This document shows, one piece after another, positions 1-10,446 of a stretch of 64,000 nt of DNA. The stretch lies in NCBI RefSeq assembly GCF_001039355.2, contig NW_019775671.1, positions 125,759 through 189,758 of the forward strand, in the 5' to 3' direction. Each line of letters opens with the position of its first letter. Position 1 is the stretch's first letter. This DNA comes from Lingula anatina. Lineage: Eukaryota > Brachiopoda > Lingulata > Lingulida > Lingulidae. The translations under genes were made by a program, and so were the position numbers. Under the pieces are notes generated by a model. That model made no database searches, was not told where the DNA came from, and saw only the letters and a list, made by a program, of their open reading frames with translations.

Positions 1-46
1 TACAGAGAAACTTTGTTTTTACTAGAGTCCATTTTGGTTCTTTCAG

Positions 47-918
47 AGCACAGTAACTGTGGCCCAGGGAGGTGGCTCTCAGCCTAAGGTTGTGAAAGTC
101 AAGCAGAAGAAAGGAGTAAGCAAAACTTTTTTGTGTGCTTGTGCATCTAAGCATTGATGACTGTTGCTTCGTTCACAATTTTGTTATAATTCAGAAATGA
201 TCATGCTGTTTGAAAAACATAATATTGTTCGCTGCTTCAAATAATTCGTATAAGTAAACATTCTCCATAACTTTGATTATTGTAGTCCCACTAATTGATT
301 TCATATTTATTTTTATACAACTGCTCTATAATAATATGTTGCATTTTAAATGTACTGATTTATAGTAATTCTGATATTAGATATATATTTCTTAAAAGTC
401 ATTTATCAACAGTGGATAATGCTCTGTTTATCATTAGAATGAAAACTGATTACGATTAAGCTTTATGGTGTACGTACTTATAATATTTTAAAGATGTTTT
501 GGTAGTTTAATTCCATCTTACTGTCTTGAATTGTACTTACATACATCATTACCAGTAAATAGCAATGCAATAATCAATTTCAGTGACCATTTATTTTTAT
601 TTTATAAAAGATGCATGTACACCTGTAACTTCAGGGTCTTTTTGGGATGTTGGAGGATGCTGGCAACTACATAAGCAAAGAGGTTGACTATGTTGCCAAC
701 AAAGTGGACAGCTATGTTCAAACTGGCAATTATCCAATGATGGTAAGAATTTTAATGTTACATTGGTGGCAGCAATGGGTTATAATGCTTCCTTGCTTGC
801 TTGGTTTCAGGGCATTTTAGGTATGCTAGAGAGTGCAGGAGATTATTTAAGTAAAGAAGTGGATTATGTTGCTGGCAAGGTGGATAATTATATACAGACG
901 TGTAATGCTATTGTACAG
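47..918 (+). CDS. 5' exons (partial) of a gene with a duplicated 36-residue module; probable host gene of the UGT array
   Basis: Three exons are visible at 47-115, 635-742 and 811-918. Each is flanked by AG/GT and each is phase 0 (23, 36 and 36 codons). Exon 1 encodes a Gly/Lys-rich linker that ends in a basic stretch. Exons 2 and 3 encode two copies of the same module, with cores GLFGMLEDAGNYISKEVDYV and GILGMLESAGDYLSKEVDYV followed by a Lys-Val-Asp segment. Both look like amphipathic helices and must come from exon duplication. The start lies upstream of the window. The frame stays open through the donor at 919, so a downstream phase-0 exon is needed. The first compatible non-UGT exon is at 26624, which starts in phase 0 and has no start codon of its own. 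I do not recognise the module family. The link to the 3' exons is inference. Confidence 0.7.
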
Positions 919-2245
919 GTGAGATGTTTTAACATGTAGATGTGTGAGTTGGAGGTGGAGATAGGTACTAGGTGTCATACAGTGATTACTAATTAAATTA
1001 ATCAAAATCAATCAATAACATTTCATAAAATGATGTATTATTAATAATACATAGATGCTATAACAAAAAACGTGAAATGTGAGCACACCTGATGTCAGAA
1101 AACACATTGTTGCAAGTAGCTGAAAATGATAAAACTTGAAAATATAGAGCATTGGGATGGATGAACATTGCATATTTTGGGTAATCACTGTATAATCACT
1201 GTACCCTTAAGGTGTTTGAGACATTTACTGTGTATGTGTTTCTATGCATAGGTTTGATATAAGTTTTCCTACACTCTTGACTAGCCCCAAAGAATGGTAG
1301 TCTGGGGTTTGGACACTTACTCCAAGCCAGTTACATTGAAACCAGGCCAGTTAAAGTTTGTGAATAAGTATAGTTACTGGCTACTGGTTCTGCTATGGGC
1401 AGACCCTGGTGGCAAACTGGTCCAGTAACCAGAACAGTTTTTGCCACAAATGGATTGTTTTTATTCTTAGGTTGATAGCATGTTTTCCTGATGGCTTAAT
1501 TCTTGTCGTGTTAAGGGTCTGTTGGGGTTAATTAACAGTAGAATATGGAGATTATACATGTACAAGTAGGCTGGAAACAAGAGAAAAGCATGTTAGTCTG
1601 TTAGTTTGATTGTATTCAGTGAGAGTCACCAAAGAGTTAGCATGCTGTTGCTATTGCAACGTAACTCATTCTGAGCATCCCTTCACACTTTGTAGTTGGA
1701 TACAGAGCAATCCTGTCTTACCAGAAATGGGCAGGGGTTATCCCTGTTTCTGAGTATTGGCAGCTGTATGCCAGCCAGATTGTAAAATAAGATTATCCCC
1801 CAGGAAACTGTATCTTAGAGTGCATTCCCATAGATTTAGATCAATCCATCTATATCGACCTAACTCCCTGGTGTTAATTACACCCTTACAGATTTTAGTA
1901 AGTGGGATAAACATTTAAGCTGGCTAAGCTGACAGTAATCTAGTGAGACTTCCCACAGGGATAGATCGATCGAAAATCTGTGGGAATGGGGTCTTAATCT
2001 CTGTCATGACCTTCTGTAAGAAACTGTATGTCTTTACCTGAAACATTCAATAGTGCAGACGTTAAAATGGGAGGATGGATTTTCATTGACACTTGATTAC
2101 CTTAATATGATCAGTACAAAAAATTCACAAACTAAACTTAACTAAACTAAGAGTTTTATACATTTGAATGGATACTATTCTAACATAACAGCAATTGATA
2201 CGCACTGTGTAATTATGCAGCTAATGGGTTAAGTGTACATATAAA
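919..2245. other. intron start / non-coding, one MITE
   Basis: I find no coding signal here. The stretch carries the MITE copy at 1818-1993 and some short degenerate repeats around 1270-1440 (motifs such as ACCAGGCCAGTTA and CCAGTAACCAG). Confidence 0.6.
1818..1993 (-). mobile_element. PIF/Harbinger-type MITE, copy 1
   Basis: The ends are GAGTGCATTCCCATAGATTT and the complement of ...AAATCTGTGGGAATGGGGTC. They are flanked on both sides by the trinucleotide TTA (1815-1817 and 1994-1996). A 3-bp TWA target duplication is the hallmark of PIF/Harbinger elements. The inside shares TGACAGTAATCTAGTGAGACT and AGATCGATC blocks with the copies at 14014, 45121 and 53278, but in the opposite orientation. 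It is too short to encode a transposase, so it is non-autonomous. Confidence 0.75.
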
Positions 2246-2409
2246 ATGTTTAATTCATATGCATTATTCTCTAAGAATTTTCAATATCACATATCAGCCC
2301 ATATGTGTGTGCCCACGTGTGTGTATGTGTTGGCCATGGGCATATCAGGGTATGGTTCTGAAACACCCTTATCAGCTAGTGACCTTTATCTATTGCATGT
2401 TGAAAGAAA

Positions 2410-2423
2410 TGACCGCAAGGTCA
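2410..2423 (+). promoter_or_regulatory. nuclear-receptor-like element, UGT1 promoter
   Basis: TGACCGCAAGGTCA contains an AGGTCA half-site and an opposing TGACC. The same position in the promoter modules of the other UGT copies reads TGACATAAAGGTCA or TGACTAAAAGGTCA. It lies 138 bp before the ATG. Binding is inferred. Confidence 0.4.
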
Positions 2424-2465
2424 GAGACATGCTACAATTTACCCCATATGCCCTCTCTAGAGTGA

Positions 2466-2474
2466 TATATAAAG
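2466..2474 (+). promoter_or_regulatory. TATA-like box, UGT1
   Basis: TATATAAAG lies 87-95 bp upstream of the UGT1 ATG at 2561. Similar AT-rich boxes precede other copies. Confidence 0.4.
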
Positions 2475-2560
2475 TTGAGTCAATATTTGTACCAGTAAGT
2501 CTGAGTCTTCAGACTCGCACTGTTCAATCACATGTTCCAGCCAAGCAGTCAACATTTAAA

Positions 2561-4120
2561 ATGCTTGCATTTTATATACTGTGGATGCTTGTTTTGGCAA
2601 ATCATTGTGAGGGTGCAAAGATATTTGTTTTCCCATATACCCACATATTCAATTCAAGAACATTCAATATGGAAAAGATTGCCATCTTGCTGCGAGACCA
2701 GGGCCATGAGATTACCATGCTGGTTGCAGACCATTACAAACCAAAGCTTGACCTACATGATGTGAAACTGATCAGATTTCACATTGATGAAACTGAAGTC
2801 AACAAAGGTGGTGTGTTTGATCTCCAGACTGCTTTTGCCATCATTGAACATGATCCAGTTATTGCTCTTAGACAAATGGATGACAGTGATTACTTACTCA
2901 GTCATTCATTGTTTAGCGATAAGGAAACTTTGATGCAGTTAAAAAACTCCAACTTCTCGCTTTATTTCTTTGATCCCTTTAACTTTGGAGCCAGTACTCT
3001 TCTGAATGAGTATTTGAAAGTGCCATCAGTTGGTTACTGGAATCATGGCATCTGGAACCCTTGGTATGTTTTTCGTCAACCAATGTTTTATTCATTCATT
3101 CCTAACATTCCTACTGGACTCTCTGACCATATGAACTTTTGGGAAAGGTTACACAATTATGAGGTGGACCAAAGTATTCAAGGCTGGCTGGATGATAAGA
3201 TGGACTATATAGAAGGCCTTAGATTAAAGTATCTTCCAGAGGAAAATATTCCCCACATGAAGCATGCATTTGAGAGGGTTTCTCTTATGATTGCTGCAAA
3301 TGCTCATTTTGCCTTAGATTACCCCAGACCAGTCATGCCCCATGTCAAACCTATCTCTGGACTCCTGTGGACACCAGCAAAACCTCTGCCCAAGTTTTTC
3401 AATGATATTGTTACAACTGCTACTCACGGGGTTATTCTACTAAGCTTTGGAACTATTGTGCCACATTTGGAAGAGGAAAAAGCAGAGATGTTTGCCAGAG
3501 TTTTTGCTAAGCTTCCCCAGAAGGTAATTTGGCGCCATGATGGAAAAGCTCCAAAGTCACTAGGCAGTAATACATATCTGGTAAAGTGGTTTCCACAGAA
3601 TGATCTTCTTGCTCACCCAGCCACTAAACTGTTCATCACCCACTGTGGAGTAAGCAGCATGTGGGAGACCCTGTACCATGCAGTGCCTGTGGTGGCCATT
3701 CCTCTCTTTTGGGATCAGCCCCAAAATGCTAGAAAATTAACAGATCGTGTTAAAGTTGGGGTGTCCCTTGACTATCTAACCCTTACTGAAACTAAGTTAG
3801 AAAATGCCATTAGGAAGGTCTTGAATGAGAAATCTTACAAAGAAAATGCAGAGAAGATTTCACTAATTTTGCAAGACACTCCTATGTCAGGACAGGAAGA
3901 ACTCTTATTTTGGTTCAACTACACCATGCGTCACAATGGATCTCTTCACTTTCATTCCCAAGCAGCTTATAGTTTAAACTGGTATCAGTACTTTCTGCTG
4001 GATGTCATTGCTTACAAAGTGGTGGTTAGTTGTTTGCTCATTACTGCTTATGTTCTTCCTACAGTAGTTTTGTGGAAATTAATGAGAAGCATACTGAAAT
4101 ATTTTCAGCAGGTTAATTAA
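2561..4120 (+). CDS. UDP-glycosyltransferase (UGT1 of the array), 519 aa
   Basis: A single-exon GT1-family UGT that transfers a sugar from a UDP donor to small lipophilic acceptors, normally in the ER lumen. The frame is open for another 105 codons upstream, but the ATG at 2561 is chosen because it aligns with every other copy and starts a signal peptide (about residues 1-18). The catalytic His is H28 (FPYTH), and the partner Asp lies in the FFDPFN segment. The donor-binding UGT signature begins at LVKWFPQNDLLAHPATKLFI and continues to the WDQPQNARKL end (about residues 335-395). Sequons NYT and NGS follow. A transmembrane helix near residues 480-502 and a short basic tail end the protein, as in type I ER UGTs. 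An AATAAA sits just after the stop (4123-4128). The length is normal for the family. The acceptor specificity cannot be read. Confidence 0.93.
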   Translation: MLAFYILWMLVLANHCEGAKIFVFPYTHIFNSRTFNMEKIAILLRDQGHEITMLVADHYKPKLDLHDVKLIRFHIDETEVNKGGVFDLQTAFAIIEHDPVIALRQMDDSDYLLSHSLFSDKETLMQLKNSNFSLYFFDPFNFGASTLLNEYLKVPSVGYWNHGIWNPWYVFRQPMFYSFIPNIPTGLSDHMNFWERLHNYEVDQSIQGWLDDKMDYIEGLRLKYLPEENIPHMKHAFERVSLMIAANAHFALDYPRPVMPHVKPISGLLWTPAKPLPKFFNDIVTTATHGVILLSFGTIVPHLEEEKAEMFARVFAKLPQKVIWRHDGKAPKSLGSNTYLVKWFPQNDLLAHPATKLFITHCGVSSMWETLYHAVPVVAIPLFWDQPQNARKLTDRVKVGVSLDYLTLTETKLENAIRKVLNEKSYKENAEKISLILQDTPMSGQEELLFWFNYTMRHNGSLHFHSQAAYSLNWYQYFLLDVIAYKVVVSCLLITAYVLPTVVLWKLMRSILKYFQQVN

Positions 4121-5112
4121 AAAATAAATTCTTACTTTAACAAGGGATTATGTCTGTGTTTACAGAATGGTGTTTAATTTTATTATTATTACTAAGATAT
4201 TCTGACACAAAAATTTAAGTCTGAAATGTTCTTTCTATTAGGGATATATAATATAAAAGAATAAATGTCATAATTCATGTGGTTGTGCTCTCTTTTTACT
4301 ACATTTGTTAAGGTGTCATAAAGTAGTCAATGCCAAAAATGTTTTAGCCAATTACTGGTTACCCTTCTTGCGTTCTCCTTACTTAGGGGTCAACAGTATT
4401 GGATGGTAATGAATGTTATTTGTCTTCAAAGAATTTTAACAGAGACTAAATTGTGATTTATATTGGTTTTCAGTCCAAGGATTTTTAATTCTTCAAGAGA
4501 GAGGAAATATTTTTTCCTTTTTTTTTTTTAGAAAGTTTCTGTGCAGCATATGCCATTGCATAAGTTCTTTCACGTTTATGACCCTTCTTTTATCAAACTT
4601 TGCCGTTTTTAGTGGTTTAATTTGCTTAAAGTAAGTAAAAATAGAAAGTAAACATTAAGAAGCAGTTGAAAAGTGGCCTTTTAAAATAATAAAAGAATGA
4701 AAAGGTATTTTATTTTGATAAAAGTAATGTTGTAATTTATAAAGGGTGACAAATTTGAGAGAACTTTTTTTGTGATATATACATAGTGTGTGCCAAAACC
4801 TTTTTAGACTACTAACCCTTAGGGCAAGCAAGGTCTAAAAATTTGTTAGGCCAAACCAAAAAACACTAGCCAAAATATAATTAATTCATTTTGACGGTTT
4901 CAAAATATGAAATTGTTTTAAAATTTAAAAAAAAAAGACCATATATATTCAGGCTTTCAAATTTAAAAGGAAGTTTCCTGCTCTCTCTTTGCTTAAGCTG
5001 TTGCAGTAGAAAATCTGAAAAGATGTGAAAAATGTGGCGAAATTGCTCTGCTAAGGTGTCTCTAAAAAATAAACATCTCATTCATTTTCCAAATTAAAAA
5101 TTATATTTATTC
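4121..5112. other. 3' flank of UGT1, no gene seen
   Basis: AT-rich. Around 4360-4470 it resembles the 3' flanks of UGT4 (about 21940-22040) and UGT5 (about 25985-26040), sharing AAAGAATTTTAACAGAG. The flanks were therefore duplicated with the genes. I see nothing coding. Confidence 0.55.
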
Positions 5113-5863
5113 AAGACTTTCAAAAAAATTTAGTGACTAACCTCAATTTTGAAGCAAAGCTAAGATGTACCATACTATGACGGCCTTATTTTGATGTTGA
5201 ACTGTGGCAGTCATGTGCTTGGAATCATGTGACACTCAGATTCAGGTATAAAAATGCAATTTTATAGAGTCGTATTTCTTTCTTCTTCTCTTCCTGCAAA
5301 CTTTTAGTAAATCCTGAATGTGTCTTTTTTTTTTTCGGGGATTGAACCCTTACACCGTTTTAAGGAGCCAGACATATTGTAAGCATGTGTTTCATGTGCC
5401 TACATTAATATATAATGGAAACAGAAGATGCAAAATTTCACACAAACATGTAAACATACACTTGTAAATCACAAGTTCAACAATATAGTACATCACAGTT
5501 ATACTATGCAATATAAACACGCCATATGTGACCGGTGAGTCAACTAAGTGTTGGGGACAAAGGGTATTGGCGATTAATATTTTTGACATTTTGCCGTGTG
5601 TTAAAATAGGCAAAAAATTACTACTAACTAGCCCATTTGGGCTAGTGCTTTGTAAACTGTAACCTTTTTTACTAGCCTGGTGCCACTTGATGTGGGCAAC
5701 AGCCACAGGCTTGTGCTTTAAGACTCAGACTACATATTTTATATCTCATCAGTTCTAGCTTCTGTCAGTGAACTTTATCTTTTCCACATGTGGTAAAATT
5801 TGACATAAAGGTCATAGACACACTTACTCACCCCATACAACCTATGGTAATGTGTGAAAAATT
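5113..5863 (+). repeat. duplicated UGT upstream block (copy belonging to UGT2)
   Basis: This block aligns almost base for base with 13093-13855, upstream of UGT3. Shared blocks include AGACTTTCAAAAAAA at the left edge and ACTTACTCACCCCATACAACC at the right. It contains the nuclear-receptor-like element. The homology is interrupted at 5864 by the LTR-element remnant, while the UGT3 copy continues without it. Confidence 0.8.
5801..5814 (+). promoter_or_regulatory. nuclear-receptor-like element, UGT2 upstream block
   Basis: TGACATAAAGGTCA is identical to the site at 13791-13804. In UGT1 and UGT4 the element lies about 130 bp from the start codon. Here it is 2.85 kb away, partly because the LTR-element remnant lies between. 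Function is inferred. Confidence 0.4.
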
Positions 5864-6249
5864 TTGAGATTCACACAGATTCACACAGATTTTAAATTCT
5901 GTTACAAACATGCTAAATTTGCAACCAACAGAATCAAGAATTCCATCATAATAACACTTTCATCATCAGCTTCATATCAAATTCTAAAAACAAAAACATT
6001 TGAGATCCCAGTAAACACAACCAGCAACCACTCATCAATATTAACAAGAATCCCAAGATATTTCGGCAAACCAAATCAGACAAAACACCAATCACTTTCG
6101 ATGAAAACTTCCTCAGTGAGTGTGTGGGTGGAAATGAAAAGTTAATTATGCGAAGTCTCTAATTTAAGACCTACAAGTGACCAAAAGTGCCTCCAAGCGA
6201 TAATACTTGACAACAAACATAACATCAAAAAGTTTTGTGAATTAACATT

Positions 6250-7430
6250 TTGCCCAATAGTATCAAGCCATCAATTAAAAGACTAGGTAAAAACAACATT
6301 TTAGTATACAAAATTTACAACCTCACCTTCAAATGCGAGGAAAACTCCACCAAAACAGGCTGTGACTTTTGCGTGATGAAAGTTCCATGCAACTGTGCAG
6401 TCCAATATTCCACTATCTACTTACCTCCAGAACAAATTTGCACAGAAAGTGACAAAATAGAAATCCTCCATCCCATTAATTTTGCAGTCTTGCAACATTT
6501 TTCCGATTCCCAAAACAGTTTTCAATTTTAGGCCATTCCCTATTTTCAGAATCCCCAACTTTAGATATCCCAGAACTAAAATTATACACAACCAACTTTT
6601 CAAAATTTTTGACCAAAGATAATCAAATTAAAATAAAACTAGACAAGGCCATGGAGGCAACAAAAAAAGTGCAAACAATTTTTCAATCATTAGCAGAACC
6701 TCGGCTATCTGGAGAGCTAAAGTTACCAGATACAGAATTCAACCTTAGAGAAATACTGTCATATGCTGCTTTGGTTATTGCAAGTTTTGGTCTAGTATTC
6801 TCATTTGGTCTAGCATATAAATTAAAAGTCCTGTCCACCACTCTACTAGCCATTGGTCATGCTAAAGCGAATCCAGCACCTGTCTTCAGATACACAACAT
6901 ACATCACCACCACATCACCAACAACAGAATATTTTGATTTGTACAAAGCACTAACACATGAAAATGCCACTCCAGTTTATTTTCTGATCATCTTTTTACT
7001 GTTAATTTTTGTCGCAATATGTGTCAAATGCAGAAAGAAAGCCCCAAACTACCTTGCCTTGGAGATAACAGGTAATAGTGAGAGTGTCATGGTCCCAATG
7101 ACAAAAATTAAATCCTGTCCTTACGAACTAACTATAGAAGGGTCACCGTTGGTGAAAAACATCACCTTTGTTACTGGTCTAATGCCAAAGATCATAATTG
7201 AATGGGGAAACATCAGGTTGTATTCCCAAACTGATGTGCAGATATTGTTACCAATCACTAGAAATATTTCTTGGCTAAAATACTGGAAACTGAATAAATT
7301 GACAAAAGGGGATTTTGATGTGAATATGGTGATAATGGTGACAATAGGATATTCTACCCAAAATAAAGTCATATTGTGCAGCAATGTTAACAAAATTGAT
7401 ATTTTTTTAAATTACATGATAGCCCAGTGA
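6250..7430 (+). pseudogene. envelope-like third ORF of the LTR element, broken
   Basis: Two open stretches in different frames (6250-6531 and 6609-7430) belong to one ancestral gene, with at least one frame break between about 6480 and 6610. The upstream part has a Cys-rich segment (CDFCVMKVPCNCAVQY). The downstream part (273 codons) has two strongly hydrophobic segments, about codons 48-68 and 119-138, the second followed by basic CRKK, as expected of a membrane protein. A third small ORF at 5864-6145 may be more of the same gene. It is not expected to make a working product. The assignment as an env-like gene rests on position before an LTR and on the membrane pattern. Confidence 0.5.
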
Positions 7431-7442
7431 GACTTTCTTTAA

Positions 7443-7915
7443 TGTTGTGGATGAAACCAGTTTTAGAAAATAATTACTACCTACCATACCTGTGTTTAAT
7501 TGAGACTATGTAAATCACTTTATATCTACCTTACCTTTGTTTTATGGAAACGATAAATTACTATATAGCCGCCTTCGTCTGCATTTTATGGTATAGATCC
7601 TGCCTATGTTTCTGTATTATGTAAATTGTACATATTAGCTGTAAAATTAAATAGATGTTGCTGAGTGACAGACAACCTGGCCAATAGGAACCAGGCAGTC
7701 ACCCCCCTCCCAAGAGATTTAAAAATTAACAATGTTCTGAAGAAGTCAGTACAGGGTTAGCTCTGGAGCAGGAAGGTTGTAAGGTTAAAGGTTAAAGGCT
7801 CCTATGTACATTTACGCTAACAGAAATAAACCTGTATAGAATCAAAGTTGTGAGTTTGTTGAGTGGAGACATCATATCCCCAGTATATGGTCGGAGACCT
7901 TCTCCCGGACCATCA
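7443..7915 (+). repeat. probable LTR (solo right copy)
   Basis: The segment runs from TGTTGTGGATG to CCATCA (TG...CA ends). It has a polyadenylation signal AATAAA at 7825-7830 and follows the env-like ORF directly. No clear polypurine tract precedes it and no partner LTR exists in the window, so the exact edges are uncertain. Confidence 0.5.
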
Positions 7916-7918
7916 TAG

Positions 7919-8490
7919 TTTTTTTTTGGCACGTGAATTTCAACCAATAACAATTTTTTGCACAATTGTGATTTTCATGAATTTTGATAAGTCGGCCATT
8001 GGGCTATTTACGGGTTCATAATAATCTAACAGTCAGCTATGTTGCCCTAGCATAGCTTTACCTGAGCACTGCCTGTGCAGCCCAAGGTGCAAGGAAACTG
8101 TCGGTGCAGTTGGCTTGGTATGCAAAGCAGTGCATCATCATCATCATCATCACCATTATGGAGGTTTCATTAACCTGATACAGGGACTGGGACAGCATAT
8201 ATGCAGTGCAATTCTTAATTACCCCAAAGGGCCAGAACTGCATATATTGGTATCTCAGAAATGTTGGTGTTTTCTTGTCTTTTGAGTGGTTAATTATGGA
8301 AAAAAGACCATAATGTACATCTGGGTACATGTTTCTTGTCTCTCATTCTTGCTATTTTAGAGAAAGTTGAGATGTAGGTAGAGTGAGGAAAACATGAATT
8401 TATGGAAGTTTGTCTCAAAAACTATGTATGGAGCAGAGGGACTGTTATACCCAGGCCAACTTCCATGGTGAAGTCGACCTATACACCGTA
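7919..8490 (+). repeat. duplicated UGT upstream block, second half (UGT2 copy)
   Basis: Aligns with 13906-14682 upstream of UGT3 once the MITE at 14014-14228 is removed. Shared landmarks are GATAAGTCGGCCATTGGGCTA and CCCCAAAGGGCCAGAACTGC. It contains a short (ATC)n tract near 8132. Confidence 0.75.
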
Positions 8491-8568
8491 AATACTGATC
8501 TGCTGCTTCTGAGATAAGGACTACCTGTAGGCTGTAGACTCTGCACGGAAGTCATATGGGACATTACG

Positions 8569-8576
8569 TATAAAAG
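8569..8576 (+). promoter_or_regulatory. TATA-like box, UGT2
   Basis: TATAAAAG lies about 95 bp before the UGT2 ATG. UGT3 has TATAATAG at the equivalent place. The surrounding AAGATAAAGTTG and the segment from CTATAAACTTTTCGAG to TTTTAAAATG are conserved between the two copies. Confidence 0.45.
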
Positions 8577-8667
8577 ATAAAGTTGTTATTTCAATACAAA
8601 GCTATAAACTTTTCGAGTTTATGTACTATTTGATAAGGGTTCTCTGCCGAGCAAGACAACTTTTAAA

Positions 8668-10239
8668 ATGCTTGCATTTTACTTACTGTGGTTGCCTATT
8701 TTGGCAAATGTCTCTGAGGGTGCAAAGATATTAGTTTTTCCATCTACCCAGGTATTCAATTCAAGAACATTGAATATGGAAAAGATTGCCATCTTGCTGC
8801 GAGACCAGGGCCACGAGATTACCATGCTGGTTGCAGACCATTACAAACCAAAGCTTGACCTACATGATGTGAAACTGATCAGATTTCACATTGATGATAC
8901 AGAATTTAACAAAGGTGGTGTGATGGATCTTCAGACTGCTTTTGACATCATTAAACATGACCCATTCCTTGTTCTAAAAAAATGGCAGGATCTTGATAAC
9001 CTATTTTGCCACAAACTGTTCAGTGATAATGATACTTTGATGGAGTTCAGGAACTTGAACTTTTCCCTTTTTTTCTTTGATTCTTTTAATATAGCAACAG
9101 GTACTCTTCTGAATGAGTATTTGAAAGTGCCATCAGTTGGTTACTGGAATCACGGCTTTTGGAACCTTTGGTATGTTTTTCTTCAACCAATGTTTTATTC
9201 ATTCATGCCTAACATTCCTACTGGATTCTCTGACCATATGGACTTTTGGGAACGGTTGCACAATTATGAGGTGCACCAAGGTGTTCAAAGTTGGCTGGAT
9301 GATAAGATGGATTATGTAGAAGGCCTTAGATTAAAGTATCTTCCAGAGGAAAATATTCCCCACATGAAGCATGCATATGAAAGGGTTTCTCTTATGATTG
9401 CTGCAAATGTCCATTTTGCCTTAGATTACCCCAGACCAGTCATGCCCCATGTCAAACCTATCTCTGGACTCCTGTGGACTCCAGCAAAACATCTGCCCAA
9501 GTTTTACAGTGATATTGTTACAACTGCTACTCATGGGGTTATTCTACTAAGCTTTGGAACTATTGTGCCACATTTGGAAGAGCAAGAAGCAGAAGTGTTT
9601 GCCAGAGTTTTTGCTAAGCTCCCCCAGAAGGTAATTTGGCGCCATGATGGAAAAGCTCCAAAGTCACTAGGCAGCAATACATATCTGGTAAAGTGGTTTC
9701 CACAGAATGATCTTCTTGCTCACCCAGCCACTAAACTGTTCATCACCCACTGTGGAGTAAGCAGCATGTGGGAGACCCTGTACCATGCAGTGCCTGTGGT
9801 GGCCATTCCTCTCTTTTGGGATCAGCCCCAAAATGCCAAAAAATTAACAGATCGTGTTAAAGTTGGGGTGTCCCTTGATTATCTAACCCTTACTGAAACT
9901 AAGTTAGAAAATGCCATTTGGAAAGTGTTGAATGAGAAATCTTACAAAGAAAATGCAGAGAAGATTTCACTAATTTTGCAAGACACTCCTATGTCAGGAC
10001 AGGAAGAACTTTTATTTTGGCTCAACTACACCATGCGTCACAATGGGTCTCTTCACTTTCATTCCCAAGCAGCTTATAGTTTAAACTGGTTTCAGTATTT
10101 TCTACTGGATGTCATTGCTTACAAAGTGGCAGTTAGATGTTTGCTCATTACTGCTTATATTCTTCTTGCGGTAGTTTTGTGGAAACTAATGAGATCAGTA
10201 CCAAAATATTTTCGGCAGGTTAAATCAAAAACGGCATAA
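8668..10239 (+). CDS. UDP-glycosyltransferase (UGT2), 523 aa, catalytic His replaced by Gln
   Basis: A single-exon UGT with an intact signal peptide, donor signature (about residues 340-395, ending WDQPQNAKKL), partner Asp (FFDSFN), C-terminal transmembrane helix and basic tail QVKSKTA. The codon that is His in the four sister genes (FPYTH, FPITH, FPYTH, FPLTH) is CAG here, giving Q28 at 8749-8751 (FPSTQVFNS). This His is the family's general base for O-glycosylation. Human UGT1A4 and UGT2B10 also lack it and favour N-glucuronidation of amines, so altered chemistry is as plausible as loss of activity. The frame is fully open and the C-terminal half is nearly identical to its sisters, so the gene shows no other sign of decay. 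A sequencing error is possible. Confidence 0.92.
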   Translation: MLAFYLLWLPILANVSEGAKILVFPSTQVFNSRTLNMEKIAILLRDQGHEITMLVADHYKPKLDLHDVKLIRFHIDDTEFNKGGVMDLQTAFDIIKHDPFLVLKKWQDLDNLFCHKLFSDNDTLMEFRNLNFSLFFFDSFNIATGTLLNEYLKVPSVGYWNHGFWNLWYVFLQPMFYSFMPNIPTGFSDHMDFWERLHNYEVHQGVQSWLDDKMDYVEGLRLKYLPEENIPHMKHAYERVSLMIAANVHFALDYPRPVMPHVKPISGLLWTPAKHLPKFYSDIVTTATHGVILLSFGTIVPHLEEQEAEVFARVFAKLPQKVIWRHDGKAPKSLGSNTYLVKWFPQNDLLAHPATKLFITHCGVSSMWETLYHAVPVVAIPLFWDQPQNAKKLTDRVKVGVSLDYLTLTETKLENAIWKVLNEKSYKENAEKISLILQDTPMSGQEELLFWLNYTMRHNGSLHFHSQAAYSLNWFQYFLLDVIAYKVAVRCLLITAYILLAVVLWKLMRSVPKYFRQVKSKTA

Positions 10240-10305
10240 TTTTGATAAAGGTTTTTGTCTATATTTACAGAACAGAGTGATATTGGCATTCCATCTGTGT
10301 GGTTT

Positions 10306-10446
10306 AATACTTTTTTCTGGATGTCATTGCCCACAAAGTGGCAGTTAGTTGCTTGTTACCGTTATATTCTTCTTTCAGCAGTTTTGTGGAAACTTATGAG
10401 AAGCATACTGAAATATTGTCAGCATGTTAAATCAAATATGGCATAA
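10306..10446 (+). pseudogene. relic of a UGT 3' end downstream of UGT2
   Basis: About 140 bp resembling the last 45 codons of a UGT: CTGGATGTCATTGCC..., TTTTGTGGAAACTTATGAGA, and a tail encoding HVKSNMA and a stop. It is separate from the complete gene end at 10239. The tail (HVKS) resembles UGT4 (SKHVKSKAA) rather than the QVKSKTA end of UGT2. It looks like an unequal-crossover scar. Confidence 0.6.

Larger units (their letters stand above)
5866..7915 (+). mobile_element. 3' remnant of an LTR retrotransposon
   Basis: Comparison of the two UGT upstream blocks shows this segment replacing about 45 bp of the ancestral sequence (boundaries near 5864 and 7918). It holds broken ORFs of an envelope-like third gene and one LTR-like segment at its right end. 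No gag, protease, reverse transcriptase or integrase coding is visible and there is no left LTR, so only the 3' third is present. The left edge begins with a short direct repeat (GATTCACACA twice). The clade (gypsy or BEL type) is not determined. Confidence 0.6.

Noticed and set aside
2246-2560. N-terminal extension of the UGT1 frame (105 codons)
   Set aside because: Paralogs start at the ATG matching 2561, which begins the signal peptide. The extension overlaps the promoter module and TATA-like box.
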